From NCBI GenBank assembly GCA_034717835.1, contig JAYELZ010000190.1:1-37926 (forward strand): DNA of 37,926 nucleotides, read 5' to 3'. This document shows positions 8,983-15,841 of the stretch, in pieces. A program made the position numbers and the translations under genes. Each line of letters starts with the position of its first letter. Positions within the stretch are counted from its first letter, which is position 1. This DNA is from G713 sp034717835. Its GTDB lineage: Bacteria; Chloroflexota; Anaerolineae; B4-G1; SLSP01. The notes beneath the pieces are model-generated. The model was not told where the DNA came from. It saw only the letters and a program-made list of their open reading frames with translations, and did no database searches.

Positions 8983-9011
8983 TTGACAAATTAGGACTCG
9001 CGCTATATAAT
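8983..9011 (+). promoter_or_regulatory. Consensus sigma-70-type promoter of the feo operon
   Basis: Perfect -35 (TTGACA, 8983-8988) and perfect -10 (TATAAT, 9006-9011) with a 17-bp spacer. It stands 49 bp before the DtxR-FeoA start codon. Such a strong promoter is expected where a repressor sets the level. Confidence 0.88.
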
Positions 9012-9024
9012 TAGGCACGCCTAA
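9011..9024. promoter_or_regulatory. Candidate DtxR/IdeR-type operator
   Basis: The perfect inverted repeat TTAGGC-AC-GCCTAA begins on the last base of the -10 box. It resembles the TTAGG...CCTAA halves of DtxR/IdeR boxes. A further TTAGG half lies in the spacer at 8991. Binding here would block initiation, so the first gene of the operon, a DtxR-family repressor, probably represses its own operon when metal is plentiful. Confidence 0.72.
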
Positions 9025-9059
9025 AGAATACCGGTGTGTAATTTAAGGGGTGCTATATA

Positions 9060-10034
9060 ATGTCTGAAGCGTCACTGGCCTCACTCAGCGAAAGTATGCA
9101 AATGTATCTGATCACCATCGCCCGGCTACGGGTGGATGACCAGCCTGTGCCGCTCTCGCAACTGGCAGATGACCTCTCCATCTCTCCGGTCTCGGTCAAT
9201 GAAATGTGCCGCAAATTGCAGGATCACGGGTTGGTGGTTTACCGGCCATACAAAGGGGCGTCGCTCACGGCGGAGGGGGAACGGAGGGCTTACCGCGTCC
9301 TGCGCCGTCACCGGCTATGGGAGGTCTTCCTGGTGGACAAGCTGGGTTTTGATTACGACCAGTCCCACGAGACCGCCTGCCAATTGGAGCACGTCACCTC
9401 TATGCTGCTCGCTGATCGGCTGGACGCTTTTCTGGGATACCCGGGGGTCAACCCCAGCGGGGAACCGATCCCCAGGACTAACGGCAGTCTTGCGGAACGC
9501 GCATTGCTCCCATTGATCAAGCTCTCGGCCGGACAATGTGGGCACGTGGCCCGCTGCGATGTGAACGAGGCCGCACGTGCTTTTCTGGCCGAACGGGGGC
9601 TGCGGCCAGGAGCACGCTTTACGGTGATGGCAACGGCGGAGGAGAGCTTGTTGGTGCGAGTTGGCGGGGTGCATATTTCGCTGGCGCGGTCGCTGGGTGA
9701 AAATGTAAAGGTGGAGTTGGCTGAGAAGAGTAAACTTGCAGCGGATGAGCTGCGACAATCAATTTTAGAGGAGGAAATAAAGATGGCAGAGATCAAAAAT
9801 AAGCAGATACCGTTACATAAGTTAAAAGTCGGGCAGCGCGGCGTCATTGCGCATGTGGGTGGCAAGGGGCCGGTCAAACGGCGCATGTTGGATATGGGGT
9901 TGGTGACTGGTAGCGAGGTGCAGGTGGTGCGCGTGGCTCCCTTGGGCGACCCTGTGGAGTTCACCGTCAAGGGGTATAGCCTCTCGCTGCGTAGATCCGA
10001 GGCCAGCAATATCAAGGTTGAAATATCCGAGTGA
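9060..10034 (+). CDS. DtxR-family metal-dependent repressor fused to FeoA
   Basis: A 324-residue protein. Residues ~10-75 are a winged helix (LSQLADDLSISPVSVNEMCRK); ~76-140 form the dimerisation/metal domain (HRLWEVFLVDKLGF, HETACQLEH). The usual CPHG motif reads NPSG, so one metal site may be altered. Residues ~155-235 are the SH3/FeoA-like domain normal for the family. A complete second FeoA domain (KLKVGQRGVIAHVGGKGPV, RRMLDMGLVTGSEVQV) occupies ~242-324 in the same frame with no stop between. The parts look like neighbouring genes joined head to tail, and a ribosome site plus ATG remains at the joint. First gene of the feo operon behind a consensus promoter and a palindromic operator, so it is likely the Fe(II) or Mn(II)-sensing autoregulator. 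Confidence 0.88.
   Translation: MSEASLASLSESMQMYLITIARLRVDDQPVPLSQLADDLSISPVSVNEMCRKLQDHGLVVYRPYKGASLTAEGERRAYRVLRRHRLWEVFLVDKLGFDYDQSHETACQLEHVTSMLLADRLDAFLGYPGVNPSGEPIPRTNGSLAERALLPLIKLSAGQCGHVARCDVNEAARAFLAERGLRPGARFTVMATAEESLLVRVGGVHISLARSLGENVKVELAEKSKLAADELRQSILEEEIKMAEIKNKQIPLHKLKVGQRGVIAHVGGKGPVKRRMLDMGLVTGSEVQVVRVAPLGDPVEFTVKGYSLSLRRSEASNIKVEISE
9783..10034 (+). CDS. Possible internally initiated FeoA, in frame
   Basis: An internal ATG at 9783 starts an 83-residue FeoA reading frame that shares frame and stop with the DtxR-FeoA fusion. It is preceded by a strong Shine-Dalgarno run GAGGAGGA (9768-9775) with a 7-nt spacer; in the longer product the same bases encode Glu-Glu-Glu. A free FeoA would bind the cytoplasmic side of FeoB, while the fused copy could link the repressor to the transporter. 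Whether both products are made cannot be told from sequence; sequencing or assembly error at the joint is a less likely alternative, since the whole frame is intact. Confidence 0.55.
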   Translation: MAEIKNKQIPLHKLKVGQRGVIAHVGGKGPVKRRMLDMGLVTGSEVQVVRVAPLGDPVEFTVKGYSLSLRRSEASNIKVEISE

Positions 10035-10045
10035 AAGGAGCAGCG

Positions 10046-10273
10046 ATGATGACTTTAGCAATGGCCTCCCCCGGGGAAGATGTGCGCTTGACCGCCATCC
10101 GTGGCGGACAGCGGATGCGCAAGCGACTGGCCGACCTGGGGCTGAACATCGGTATGACGGTGCGCGTCTTGCAGCGTAATGGACATGGCCCGCTGCTCCT
10201 AGCCGTGAAAGACTCGCGGCTGGCCCTGGGGCGTGGCATGGCCCATAAGATCGGAGTTGAATTAGCTACGTAA
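10046..10273 (+). CDS. feoA: FeoA, SH3-like ferrous iron transport protein
   Basis: A 75-residue FeoA domain: MTLAMASPGEDVRLTAIRGG, then RKRLADLGLNIGMTVRVLQR and SRLALGRGMAHKI. FeoA is a small cytoplasmic SH3-fold protein needed for FeoB-mediated Fe(II) uptake. AAGGAG precedes the ATG pair at 10046/10049; a GTG at 10031 overlapping the previous stop is also in frame but has no suitable spacing. It is the second FeoA domain encoded in succession, after the one fused to DtxR. Two 31-bp palindromic repeats separate it from feoB. Confidence 0.9.
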   Translation: MMTLAMASPGEDVRLTAIRGGQRMRKRLADLGLNIGMTVRVLQRNGHGPLLLAVKDSRLALGRGMAHKIGVELAT

Positions 10274-10334
10274 GTCGGAATGACATTCCGCTTTACACTA
10301 CACAGTCGGAATGTCATTCCGACTTACACTACAA
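10274..10334. repeat. Two tandem 31-bp palindromic repeats
   Basis: Two copies of a 31-bp unit, 10274-10304 and 10305-10334, each with a palindromic core GGAATGNCATTCC followed by TTACACTACA. They fill the gap between feoA and feoB right after the feoA stop. The same core with the TTACAC tail occurs three times at 31723-31830. As mRNA each copy folds as a hairpin, so they could adjust decay or expression between the two genes; they resemble REP-type elements. Confidence 0.8.
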
Positions 10335-10346
10335 GGAGAAAAAAGT

Positions 10347-10856
10347 ATGTCAGCACAATACACTATTGCTCTGGCCGGCAATCCTAACGCCGGCAAGAGT
10401 ACCGTTTTCAATGCTCTCACCGGCGCCCGCCAACATGTGGGTAACTGGCCGGGTAAAACGGTGGAAAAGAAAGAGGGTGTCTGGAAGCACGGCGGCGTTG
10501 AGTTTGAAGTTGTGGATTTACCCGGCACTTATAGCCTGACCGCTTATTCAATGGAAGAGATCATCGCCCGTGATTACATCGTGGATGGACGTCCCGACGT
10601 GGTGGTCTCGGTAGTGGACGCCGCTAATCTGGAGCGCAACCTTTACCTGGTGGTGCAAATCCTAGAGATGGGTGCTAGAGTGGTCGTGGCCCTCAATATG
10701 AGCGATGTCGCCGATTCGCGTGGACTAAAGATTGATCTGCCCAAGCTCTCAACTGGACTGGGCGGCATCCCGGTGGTGCCCACCGTCGCCAGCAAGGGGC
10801 AAGGCATCGACCAATTGAAAGAAGCTATTATCAATACCATTAATGAGGAGGGCTAA
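10347..10856 (+). CDS. feoB: FeoB G-domain as a separate protein
   Basis: A 169-residue GTPase that corresponds only to the N-terminal G domain of FeoB. Motifs: G1 GNPNAGKST (11-19), G2 Thr in GKTVE (38), G3 DLPG (57-60), G4 NMSD (117-120) and G5 VASKG. In most bacteria this domain is covalently joined to the FeoB membrane channel; here it ends with TAA and the remainder starts 6 nt later as its own gene. AAGGAG lies before the ATG at 10347. The G domain must therefore act in trans, presumably associating with the helical linker at the start of the next protein. The frames are clean on both sides, so the split looks genuine rather than a sequencing frameshift. Confidence 0.92.
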   Translation: MSAQYTIALAGNPNAGKSTVFNALTGARQHVGNWPGKTVEKKEGVWKHGGVEFEVVDLPGTYSLTAYSMEEIIARDYIVDGRPDVVVSVVDAANLERNLYLVVQILEMGARVVVALNMSDVADSRGLKIDLPKLSTGLGGIPVVPTVASKGQGIDQLKEAIINTINEEG

Positions 10857-10861
10857 GTATA

Positions 10862-12595
10862 ATGCCAACACATGCAATGGCGTACACCAGGAAAGTTACC
10901 CTGGTAGATTATGGACGTGAAGTAGAGAACGAGATCGGTACACTTGAGGAGATCATAGAAGCTAACTCTGCGTTGCAGGCGCGCTATAATTCCCGCTGGC
11001 TGGCCATCAAGCTCTTGGAAGAGGATAGTGACATCGTGGACAAGGTCAAGCAGGCGGACGGCGCCCGGCTGTTGAGCGTGGCCCGCAAGAGCATCGCCCA
11101 CCTACGGGAGGTCTACGGTGATGATGTGGACACCGTCATTGCTGACCGGCGCTACGGTTGGATCAACGGCCTGGTGCGGGAGACGGTTCACCGCACGGCT
11201 GTAGACCGGCAAACCATCTCCGATAGGATTGACAAGGTCGTGACCAACCGGGTGCTGGGCATTCCCATCTTTATCGCCCTGATGTGGGTGGTTTTCAAAT
11301 TCACTACCGACGTCGCCGGCCCCTATTTGGACTGGGTGGACGGTGTCATCGGCGGCCCGCTCACCAACTGGGTGGTTGCCATACTGGGACTCACCGGCCT
11401 GGGCGGCGGCTGGGTGGAGAGCCTCTTCGTAGATGGTATCATAGCCGGTGTGGGCGGGGTGTTGGTCTTTGTGCCGGTTATGATGTCCCTCTATTTTGCT
11501 CTGGCTGTGTTGGAGGACTCTGGCTACATGGCTCGCGCCGCCTTCGTGATGGACCGGGTGATGCACGCGCTGGGGTTGCACGGCAAGAGTTTCCTGCCCA
11601 TGATCGTCGGCTTTGGTTGCACGGTGCCGGCAATTTACGCCACCCGCACGCTGGCGAACAAAAAGGATCGCATCCTGACCGCTCTGCTGGTGCCGTTCAT
11701 GAGCTGCGGTGCGCGGTTGCCGGTGTACGTTCTCTTTGCCTCGATTTTCTTCCCCGGCAAGAGCGGCGTAGTCATCTTTTGGCTCTACATGTTGGGGATC
11801 ATCACCGCGATGGTGCTGGGCGTGGTACTCAAGAATACCCTCTTCAAGGATAAGGAGCAGTCGCCTTTTGTGATGGAGCTGCCGCCTTACCGGATGCCCA
11901 CCCTCAAGGGGATCTGGTTCCATATATGGGAGCGCACCGGGGCCTTTGTGAACAAGGCGTGGACGCTCATTATGGTCACCAGTATTATCATCTGGGTCTT
12001 GCTGGCGATTCCGGTTGGCGGCGAGGGGTCTTTTGCTGATACCGACGTGGCCGGCAGCGCTTTTGCGGCAGTATCGGGCGGCATCGCGCCGGCCCTGAAA
12101 CCGTTGGGCTTTGGCGACTGGCAAGCCAGCGGCGCTCTGGTAACAGGCTTTGTAGCTAAAGAGGTGGTAGTGGGCACTATGGCGCAGGTCTACGGCGTGG
12201 AAGAAGCGGAGGAAGAGGCCGAGCCAACCACCTTCTTCGAGGACGTGGGCGAGATCGTGACCAGCTTCATCGGCGCGACGGGGGATACCCTCAAGTCGCT
12301 CCCGTTGATCGTGGGCATCAACCTCTTTGAGGGAGAAGAAGAAGGAGAACTAACTGCCCTGATGGCGGCTGTGGAGGACGGCTTTGAAGCCACCAGTGGT
12401 GGACACGGCGCGCTGGCTGCGGTGGCCTTTATGGTCTTTGTGCTCATCTACACCCCCTGTATGGTCGCCATCGCCGCCGAACGGCAGGAATTGGGCGACA
12501 AGTGGACGCTGGCCAGTGTCTTCGGGCAGTTGGCACTGGCCTGGCTGATGGCGTTTGTTATCTTCCAGGGTGGCAAGCTGCTGGGACTAGGGTAG
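10862..12595 (+). CDS. feoB: FeoB membrane channel lacking the G domain
   Basis: A 577-residue Fe(II) transport protein. Residues ~10-125 are the helical GDI-like spacer that normally follows the G domain, then about ten membrane segments. Conserved gate sequences are present: GFGCTVPA (250-257) and SCGARLPVY (281-289), and the C-terminal half ends FVLIYTPCMVAIAAE. An acidic stretch (EEAEEEAE) lies in a late loop. The G domain is encoded by the preceding gene with a 5-nt gap, so translation is likely coupled and the two chains should assemble at the membrane. No good Shine-Dalgarno precedes the ATG at 10862 except GAGGAG overlapping the end of the previous gene. Confidence 0.94.
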   Translation: MPTHAMAYTRKVTLVDYGREVENEIGTLEEIIEANSALQARYNSRWLAIKLLEEDSDIVDKVKQADGARLLSVARKSIAHLREVYGDDVDTVIADRRYGWINGLVRETVHRTAVDRQTISDRIDKVVTNRVLGIPIFIALMWVVFKFTTDVAGPYLDWVDGVIGGPLTNWVVAILGLTGLGGGWVESLFVDGIIAGVGGVLVFVPVMMSLYFALAVLEDSGYMARAAFVMDRVMHALGLHGKSFLPMIVGFGCTVPAIYATRTLANKKDRILTALLVPFMSCGARLPVYVLFASIFFPGKSGVVIFWLYMLGIITAMVLGVVLKNTLFKDKEQSPFVMELPPYRMPTLKGIWFHIWERTGAFVNKAWTLIMVTSIIIWVLLAIPVGGEGSFADTDVAGSAFAAVSGGIAPALKPLGFGDWQASGALVTGFVAKEVVVGTMAQVYGVEEAEEEAEPTTFFEDVGEIVTSFIGATGDTLKSLPLIVGINLFEGEEEGELTALMAAVEDGFEATSGGHGALAAVAFMVFVLIYTPCMVAIAAERQELGDKWTLASVFGQLALAWLMAFVIFQGGKLLGLG

Positions 12596-12613
12596 CAGTT
12601 TTATCGGGAACCG

Positions 12614-12646
12614 AGACCTAACAGGTTTCCAAAGCCTGTCAGGTCT
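12614..12646 (+). terminator. Hairpin between feoB and feoC
   Basis: A 12-nt inverted repeat with one mismatch (12614-12625 with 12635-12646), 9-nt loop and a short T-rich tail (TTCTTT). Inside an operon this could be a leaky terminator or a 3' stabiliser that makes the downstream genes less abundant than feoAB. The AGACCT-ACAGG...CCTGTCAGGTCT wording also looks like an interspersed repeat. Confidence 0.6.
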
Positions 12647-12668
12647 TTCTTTAGGAGAACAAAACAAT

Positions 12669-12959
12669 ATGCTACAACGTATCTTGAATGAATTTGAATC
12701 AGCTTCCGGGGGCATGAGCGTCAACGAACTCGGACGGCGGCTGGACGTTGAACGGAGTGCGCTGGAGGGAATGATCGACTACCTGGTGCGCAAGGGCCGG
12801 TTGCAGGACGATAAAGCGGCGGCGGCGGCGATGATGTGCTCGAGCGGTGGTTGCGGCACATCCTGTCCGGGTGCGCACAAATGCCCATTCGTGGTGGAAA
12901 CGCCCCGCACTTTTTCTATTGTCCAGAATAACTTAAACTTAACAAGGAGAAAACTATGA
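12669..12959 (+). CDS. feoC: FeoC-like winged-helix protein with Cys cluster
   Basis: A 96-residue protein. Residues 1-45 are a winged helix (LNEFESASGGMSVNELGRRL), then Cys57-x4-Cys62-x3-Cys66-x5-Cys72. In FeoC proteins four similarly spaced cysteines hold an oxygen-sensitive Fe-S cluster; FeoC binds FeoB and may regulate its stability or act as a regulator. The tail TPRTFSIVQNNLN is not recognised. GGAGAACAAAACAAT lies before the ATG. Its stop overlaps the next start (ATGA at 12956-12959), so the two are coupled. Confidence 0.8.
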   Translation: MLQRILNEFESASGGMSVNELGRRLDVERSALEGMIDYLVRKGRLQDDKAAAAAMMCSSGGCGTSCPGAHKCPFVVETPRTFSIVQNNLNLTRRKL

Positions 12960-13660
12960 GTACTGAATGGTTGAACAAGAAAAATGAGTTTGAAGTGGTA
13001 GACGTGCGGCAATTGCGCGGTAATTTTTTACCAATGGTCCAAAAGAAGGCGGCTGCTCTACAAGTGGGGCAGGGACTGCACGTCATCCAGAGCTTTGAAC
13101 CGGTGCCGCTCTACGCGGTGCTCGGCGATATGGGCTTTGAGCGCGAGACGGTTCAGGGGAGCAATGGGGGGTATCATGTCTATTTCTACCGGGGCGCGGC
13201 GGCCGTCACAGATGGCGAGAAGGTGCAAGCGCCGCCGTTGCAGCCGCTGGGCATACTAAAGTTCAGGCAGGTGGATTCCGTCGTCGCCGACCAACTGGTA
13301 AAGGTCTGGGAACGCATCTACCAGCGCCAGGGCGCGGCAATCGAACAGAAGAACCTGTACTTAATCGCTTTAGGTGTGGGCGTCGGCGCGGGGCGGATGC
13401 GCCAGGCCACACGCGAGTTGGTCAAAGCCTACGCTGCCGGCGCGACCGTCGCGGAATTGGACGAGGTTTTTGCATTGCTGATCTGGCTGGAAGGAGCATC
13501 CACCTTTGTCTCCGAAATCTCCACCTCGCCGGCTTTTGGAGCCTACGAGCTGCTCAAAAGGATGGAGGCGCAAGGTAAGGAGCGCGGTGAGATTCTATCC
13601 GCGTTGATGGAAAAGTTCGGCGAGCGTCATCCAGGAGTGGGCATCTTCGCCCAATCGTAG
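12956..13660 (+). CDS. DUF2249 / AhpD-like fusion protein
   Basis: A 234-residue soluble protein. Residues ~12-80 match the TusA-like DUF2249 pattern (DVRQLRGNFLP, then GQGLHVIQSFEPVPLYAVL and FERET). Residues ~105-220 look like a carboxymuconolactone decarboxylase/AhpD helical domain (LIALGVGVGAGRMRQATREL, AGATVAELDEVFALLIWL), but without the CxxC of active AhpD. DUF2249 proteins are often near nitrogen-oxide or redox genes; the function is not established. Here it sits between feoC and a NifX-like gene, so a role in handling iron or sulfur for cofactor assembly, or in sensing redox state, is inferred. The start overlaps feoC by 4 nt. Confidence 0.72.
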   Translation: MSTEWLNKKNEFEVVDVRQLRGNFLPMVQKKAAALQVGQGLHVIQSFEPVPLYAVLGDMGFERETVQGSNGGYHVYFYRGAAAVTDGEKVQAPPLQPLGILKFRQVDSVVADQLVKVWERIYQRQGAAIEQKNLYLIALGVGVGAGRMRQATRELVKAYAAGATVAELDEVFALLIWLEGASTFVSEISTSPAFGAYELLKRMEAQGKERGEILSALMEKFGERHPGVGIFAQS

Positions 13661-13662
13661 AG

Positions 13663-13992
13663 ATGAACAGACCTAAAATCGCGATAGGCATGCATGGTAA
13701 AGGGCAGATTTGGAACGGGCACTTTGGCATGGCGCCGCTCTATTACATCTATGCTCCTGACGGTGAACTGTTGGAAAAGCGGGTCAATCCCTATGGCGCG
13801 GGTGGGGGCCGGCACAAACATCACGACGATCCTGATCTGGTTGTAGACCTATTGCCCGAATGTGGCGTTTTTATCGCCCGCCGCATGGGACAAAAGAGCA
13901 AACTTCGCCTGCGCCAGGAATTGGGCATCCAGACGGTCATCACGACTGAAACAAAAGCGCCGGCTGCCATTGAGGCCTACTTGGTCGAGTAG
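13663..13992 (+). CDS. NifX/NifB-C-terminal-like cofactor-binding protein
   Basis: A 109-residue protein of the dinitrogenase iron-molybdenum cofactor family: KIAIGMHGKGQIWNGHFGMA, YYIYAPDGELLEKR, then GVFIARRMG and TVITTETKAPAAIEAYL. A His-rich loop (GRHKHHDD) is a plausible metal-binding spot. Relatives bind Fe-S or Fe-Mo clusters, and many lie outside nitrogen-fixation loci, some beside feo genes. No nif genes are present here, so nitrogenase assembly is unlikely. It starts 3 nt after the previous stop and ends the operon. A role as an iron-cluster carrier is inferred. Confidence 0.8.
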   Translation: MNRPKIAIGMHGKGQIWNGHFGMAPLYYIYAPDGELLEKRVNPYGAGGGRHKHHDDPDLVVDLLPECGVFIARRMGQKSKLRLRQELGIQTVITTETKAPAAIEAYLVE

Positions 13993-14507
13993 CCTGGTAG
14001 TTTACGGTCCGGCACGGTAGCTAAGTTGTCAAGTACAATAGAATATCATAGTGATTTTCGCTAAATCCCCCTGGTGTTGGTCTCCCTACCATTAGCTTGG
14101 TGGGTACCTCACCTTGCTAATGGTGGCCACTAAATCTCCAGGGTGGTTTTCGTTAAAGCTAGCCGTAGGCGGGGAGGATTGCAGGGAGCCCCTTGCAACG
14201 CCGGCTAATCCTCTGAGGGGCATACGCCGCTCGGGCCGGTCTCCAGACCGTGCCCGCCTAGAGACCGGCCACGGTGATGCCGCGACTGAAGTCGCTGGCG
14301 GAGGCGCTACGCGCCGGGCATCCATGGCGGTGGATGTCTTAGCACCGGTCCACGGAGGTGGGCCGTCGGCTTTAGCCTACTGTGACTGGCGAAAACCTGG
14401 CTCGGAATGACCACTTGCCTTCTCGCTTTCTCGTCTTTTCGCTCTCTCGCTTATTATTCGCCAAACTCCGAGGTATAATCTTGAAGAGCTAGAAAAAGGG
14501 AGGCGAG
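13993..14507. other. Intergenic hairpin mosaic, no gene supported
   Basis: 515 bp. 13993-14087 is plain AT-rich sequence after the feo operon. 14088-14408 is densely packed with inverted repeats: ACCATTAGC...GCTAATGGT (14088-14124), GAGGATT...AATCCTC (about 14178-14215), GGCCGGTCTC...GAGACCGGCC (14234-14243/14261-14270), GCGACTGAAGTCGC, GGCGCTACGCGCC, and CATCCA...TGGATG. 14409-14460 is a low-complexity run of TTCTCGCT-like words. A TATAAT (14474-14479) with a weak TTATTA -35 may drive the lipoprotein gene. A 98-codon plus-strand frame through the hairpins has no domain or ribosome site. Confidence 0.65.
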
Positions 14508-15119
14508 ATGCGCTGGCGAAATGGCTATGGGTTAATCCTGATTTTATTGTTGAGCACAGGGTGCGGAAGGTCCTCTCCGGCCTTTACCGACGATTTTTCT
14601 AACCCGGATAGTGGTTGGGGTGGCGTTTCCACGGAGCCTTACCTGCGGGGTTATTACAGCGGGAAATATCAAATTCGGATTGATGTGCCGGAATGGTTTG
14701 TCTGGACGTTAGGGGGGCACTCCTATCAGGATGTCTCGGCGACGGCGACCATCTCCTCCGAGGGCGATGCTGACAATCACTACGGGTTGATCTGCCGCGC
14801 CAGCTCTCAGGGCTTCTATTACTTCGCCCTCAGCGCCGATGGCTATTACGCGATCTTCCGGTACACGGAAGCTGGCGAGTTGCTCCCGCTCACCGGCCCG
14901 GCGATGTTGCGTTCCCCCGCTATCCGTCCCCAGGCCGCTAACGAGTTGTTGGTGCTCTGCCAGGGGAGCACGCTCTCGCTCTACGTCAATGGCGAGTTGG
15001 TCGCACAGGTGGAAGATGAGGTTTTATCCAAAGGGGATGTGGGCATGGCGGCCGGCACATTGCCCCGGAGCGCGGCGGTGATAGCTTGGTTTGATGATCT
15101 ACAAGTGAGTCAACCCTGA
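14508..15119 (+). CDS. Lipoprotein with laminin-G/DUF1080-like fold
   Basis: A 203-residue exported protein. The signal peptide ends in STGC (Cys19), so it is probably lipid-anchored. The rest is a single beta-rich domain: FTDDFSNPDSGWGG, GYYSGKYQIRI, YGLICRASSQGFYYFALSADGYYAIFR, NELLVLCQGSTLSLYVNGELV, then IAWFDDLQV. This is the pattern of concanavalin-like domains often found with Chloroflexota lipoproteins; they may bind glycans, but no catalytic residue set is recognised. AAGGGAGG precedes the ATG by 4 nt. The next gene encodes a paralogue 27 nt downstream. Confidence 0.75.
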   Translation: MRWRNGYGLILILLLSTGCGRSSPAFTDDFSNPDSGWGGVSTEPYLRGYYSGKYQIRIDVPEWFVWTLGGHSYQDVSATATISSEGDADNHYGLICRASSQGFYYFALSADGYYAIFRYTEAGELLPLTGPAMLRSPAIRPQAANELLVLCQGSTLSLYVNGELVAQVEDEVLSKGDVGMAAGTLPRSAAVIAWFDDLQVSQP

Positions 15120-15146
15120 CGCATGGTGAGAAGGAGGTAGCAGCTG

Positions 15147-15776
15147 ATGCAACGTAAACGTCTATTGGGATTGCTGGGAGTACTCCTGTTGCTGGCCGGC
15201 GGAATTTATTGGTGGTTCTCCGCTCCTGAAACAGGGGATTGGGAAGAGTCTTTCGCTGCGGCGGATGATTGGCTGCTAAGTTCGGATGCTGCCGCGCAGG
15301 TGGTTATTGAGGACGGGCAACTGCAACTCCACATCTGGCAGCCGGGGCAAGTGGCTTGGGCCGCGGCGGAGCACAATTTCGCGGATTTCGATTTGCGCGT
15401 GGAGGCGACGCAGGTGGCCGGCCCGGAGAATAACGAGTATGGGGTGTTAGTGCGGATGGATGCTGACGCGCATTTCTATGCCTTTTCCATCAGCGGAGAT
15501 GGTTACGCGCGCGTTTCGCGTTACGAGGAAGGCCGTTGGGAGTTGTTGGGGCCGGATTGGGTGCCGCAATCCGCAATCCACGCGGGCGCGGCGACGAACG
15601 TGCTGGAGGTCAAGGCGCGGGGTGCGGACTTTACCTTCCTGGTCAACGGCGCAGCAGTTGCTCAAGTGGCAGATGAGACATTCTCCACAGGCGGAATCGG
15701 CCTCTATGCCGGCGCCTTCGAGCAACCGGATGTGGAGGTCGCCTTTGATAACTTGCAGGTGTTCCCCGCGCCTTGA
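15147..15776 (+). CDS. Membrane-anchored paralogue with laminin-G-like fold
   Basis: A 209-residue protein with a single N-terminal membrane anchor (LLGLLGVLLLLAGGIYWWF) and no lipobox. The exported part repeats the pattern of its upstream neighbour: WEESFAAADDWLLSS, YGVLVRMDADAHFYAFSISG, TNVLEVKARGADFTFLVNG, GGIGLYAGAF and VAFDNLQVF. The pair thus arose by tandem duplication and then diverged in the mode of attachment. AAGGAGG lies 9 nt before ATG 15147. A ligand-binding role at the cell surface is inferred. The gene end lies just before the methylthiotransferase. Confidence 0.75.
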   Translation: MQRKRLLGLLGVLLLLAGGIYWWFSAPETGDWEESFAAADDWLLSSDAAAQVVIEDGQLQLHIWQPGQVAWAAAEHNFADFDLRVEATQVAGPENNEYGVLVRMDADAHFYAFSISGDGYARVSRYEEGRWELLGPDWVPQSAIHAGAATNVLEVKARGADFTFLVNGAAVAQVADETFSTGGIGLYAGAFEQPDVEVAFDNLQVFPAP

Positions 15777-15841
15777 TAGCGGGGCGCCTGTTCAATGCGG
15801 TCAAGAAGGAATTACGTACTCCAGATGCGGGGACTAGAAAG

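Noticed and set aside
11102..12124. 340-codon minus-strand frame
   Set aside because: It lies wholly opposite the FeoB membrane gene, is His/Gln/Arg-rich without motifs, and is a shadow of the real coding strand.
13663..13992. Nitrogenase cofactor gene nifX as part of a nif cluster
   Set aside because: No other nif genes are present and the gene belongs to the feo operon.
14088..14408. Insertion sequence
   Set aside because: No transposase frame and no pair of matching terminal inverted repeats bounding the block.
15773..15841. Upstream TTG start for mtaB
   Set aside because: It would add 23 residues with no family similarity and has no Shine-Dalgarno; it cannot be excluded.
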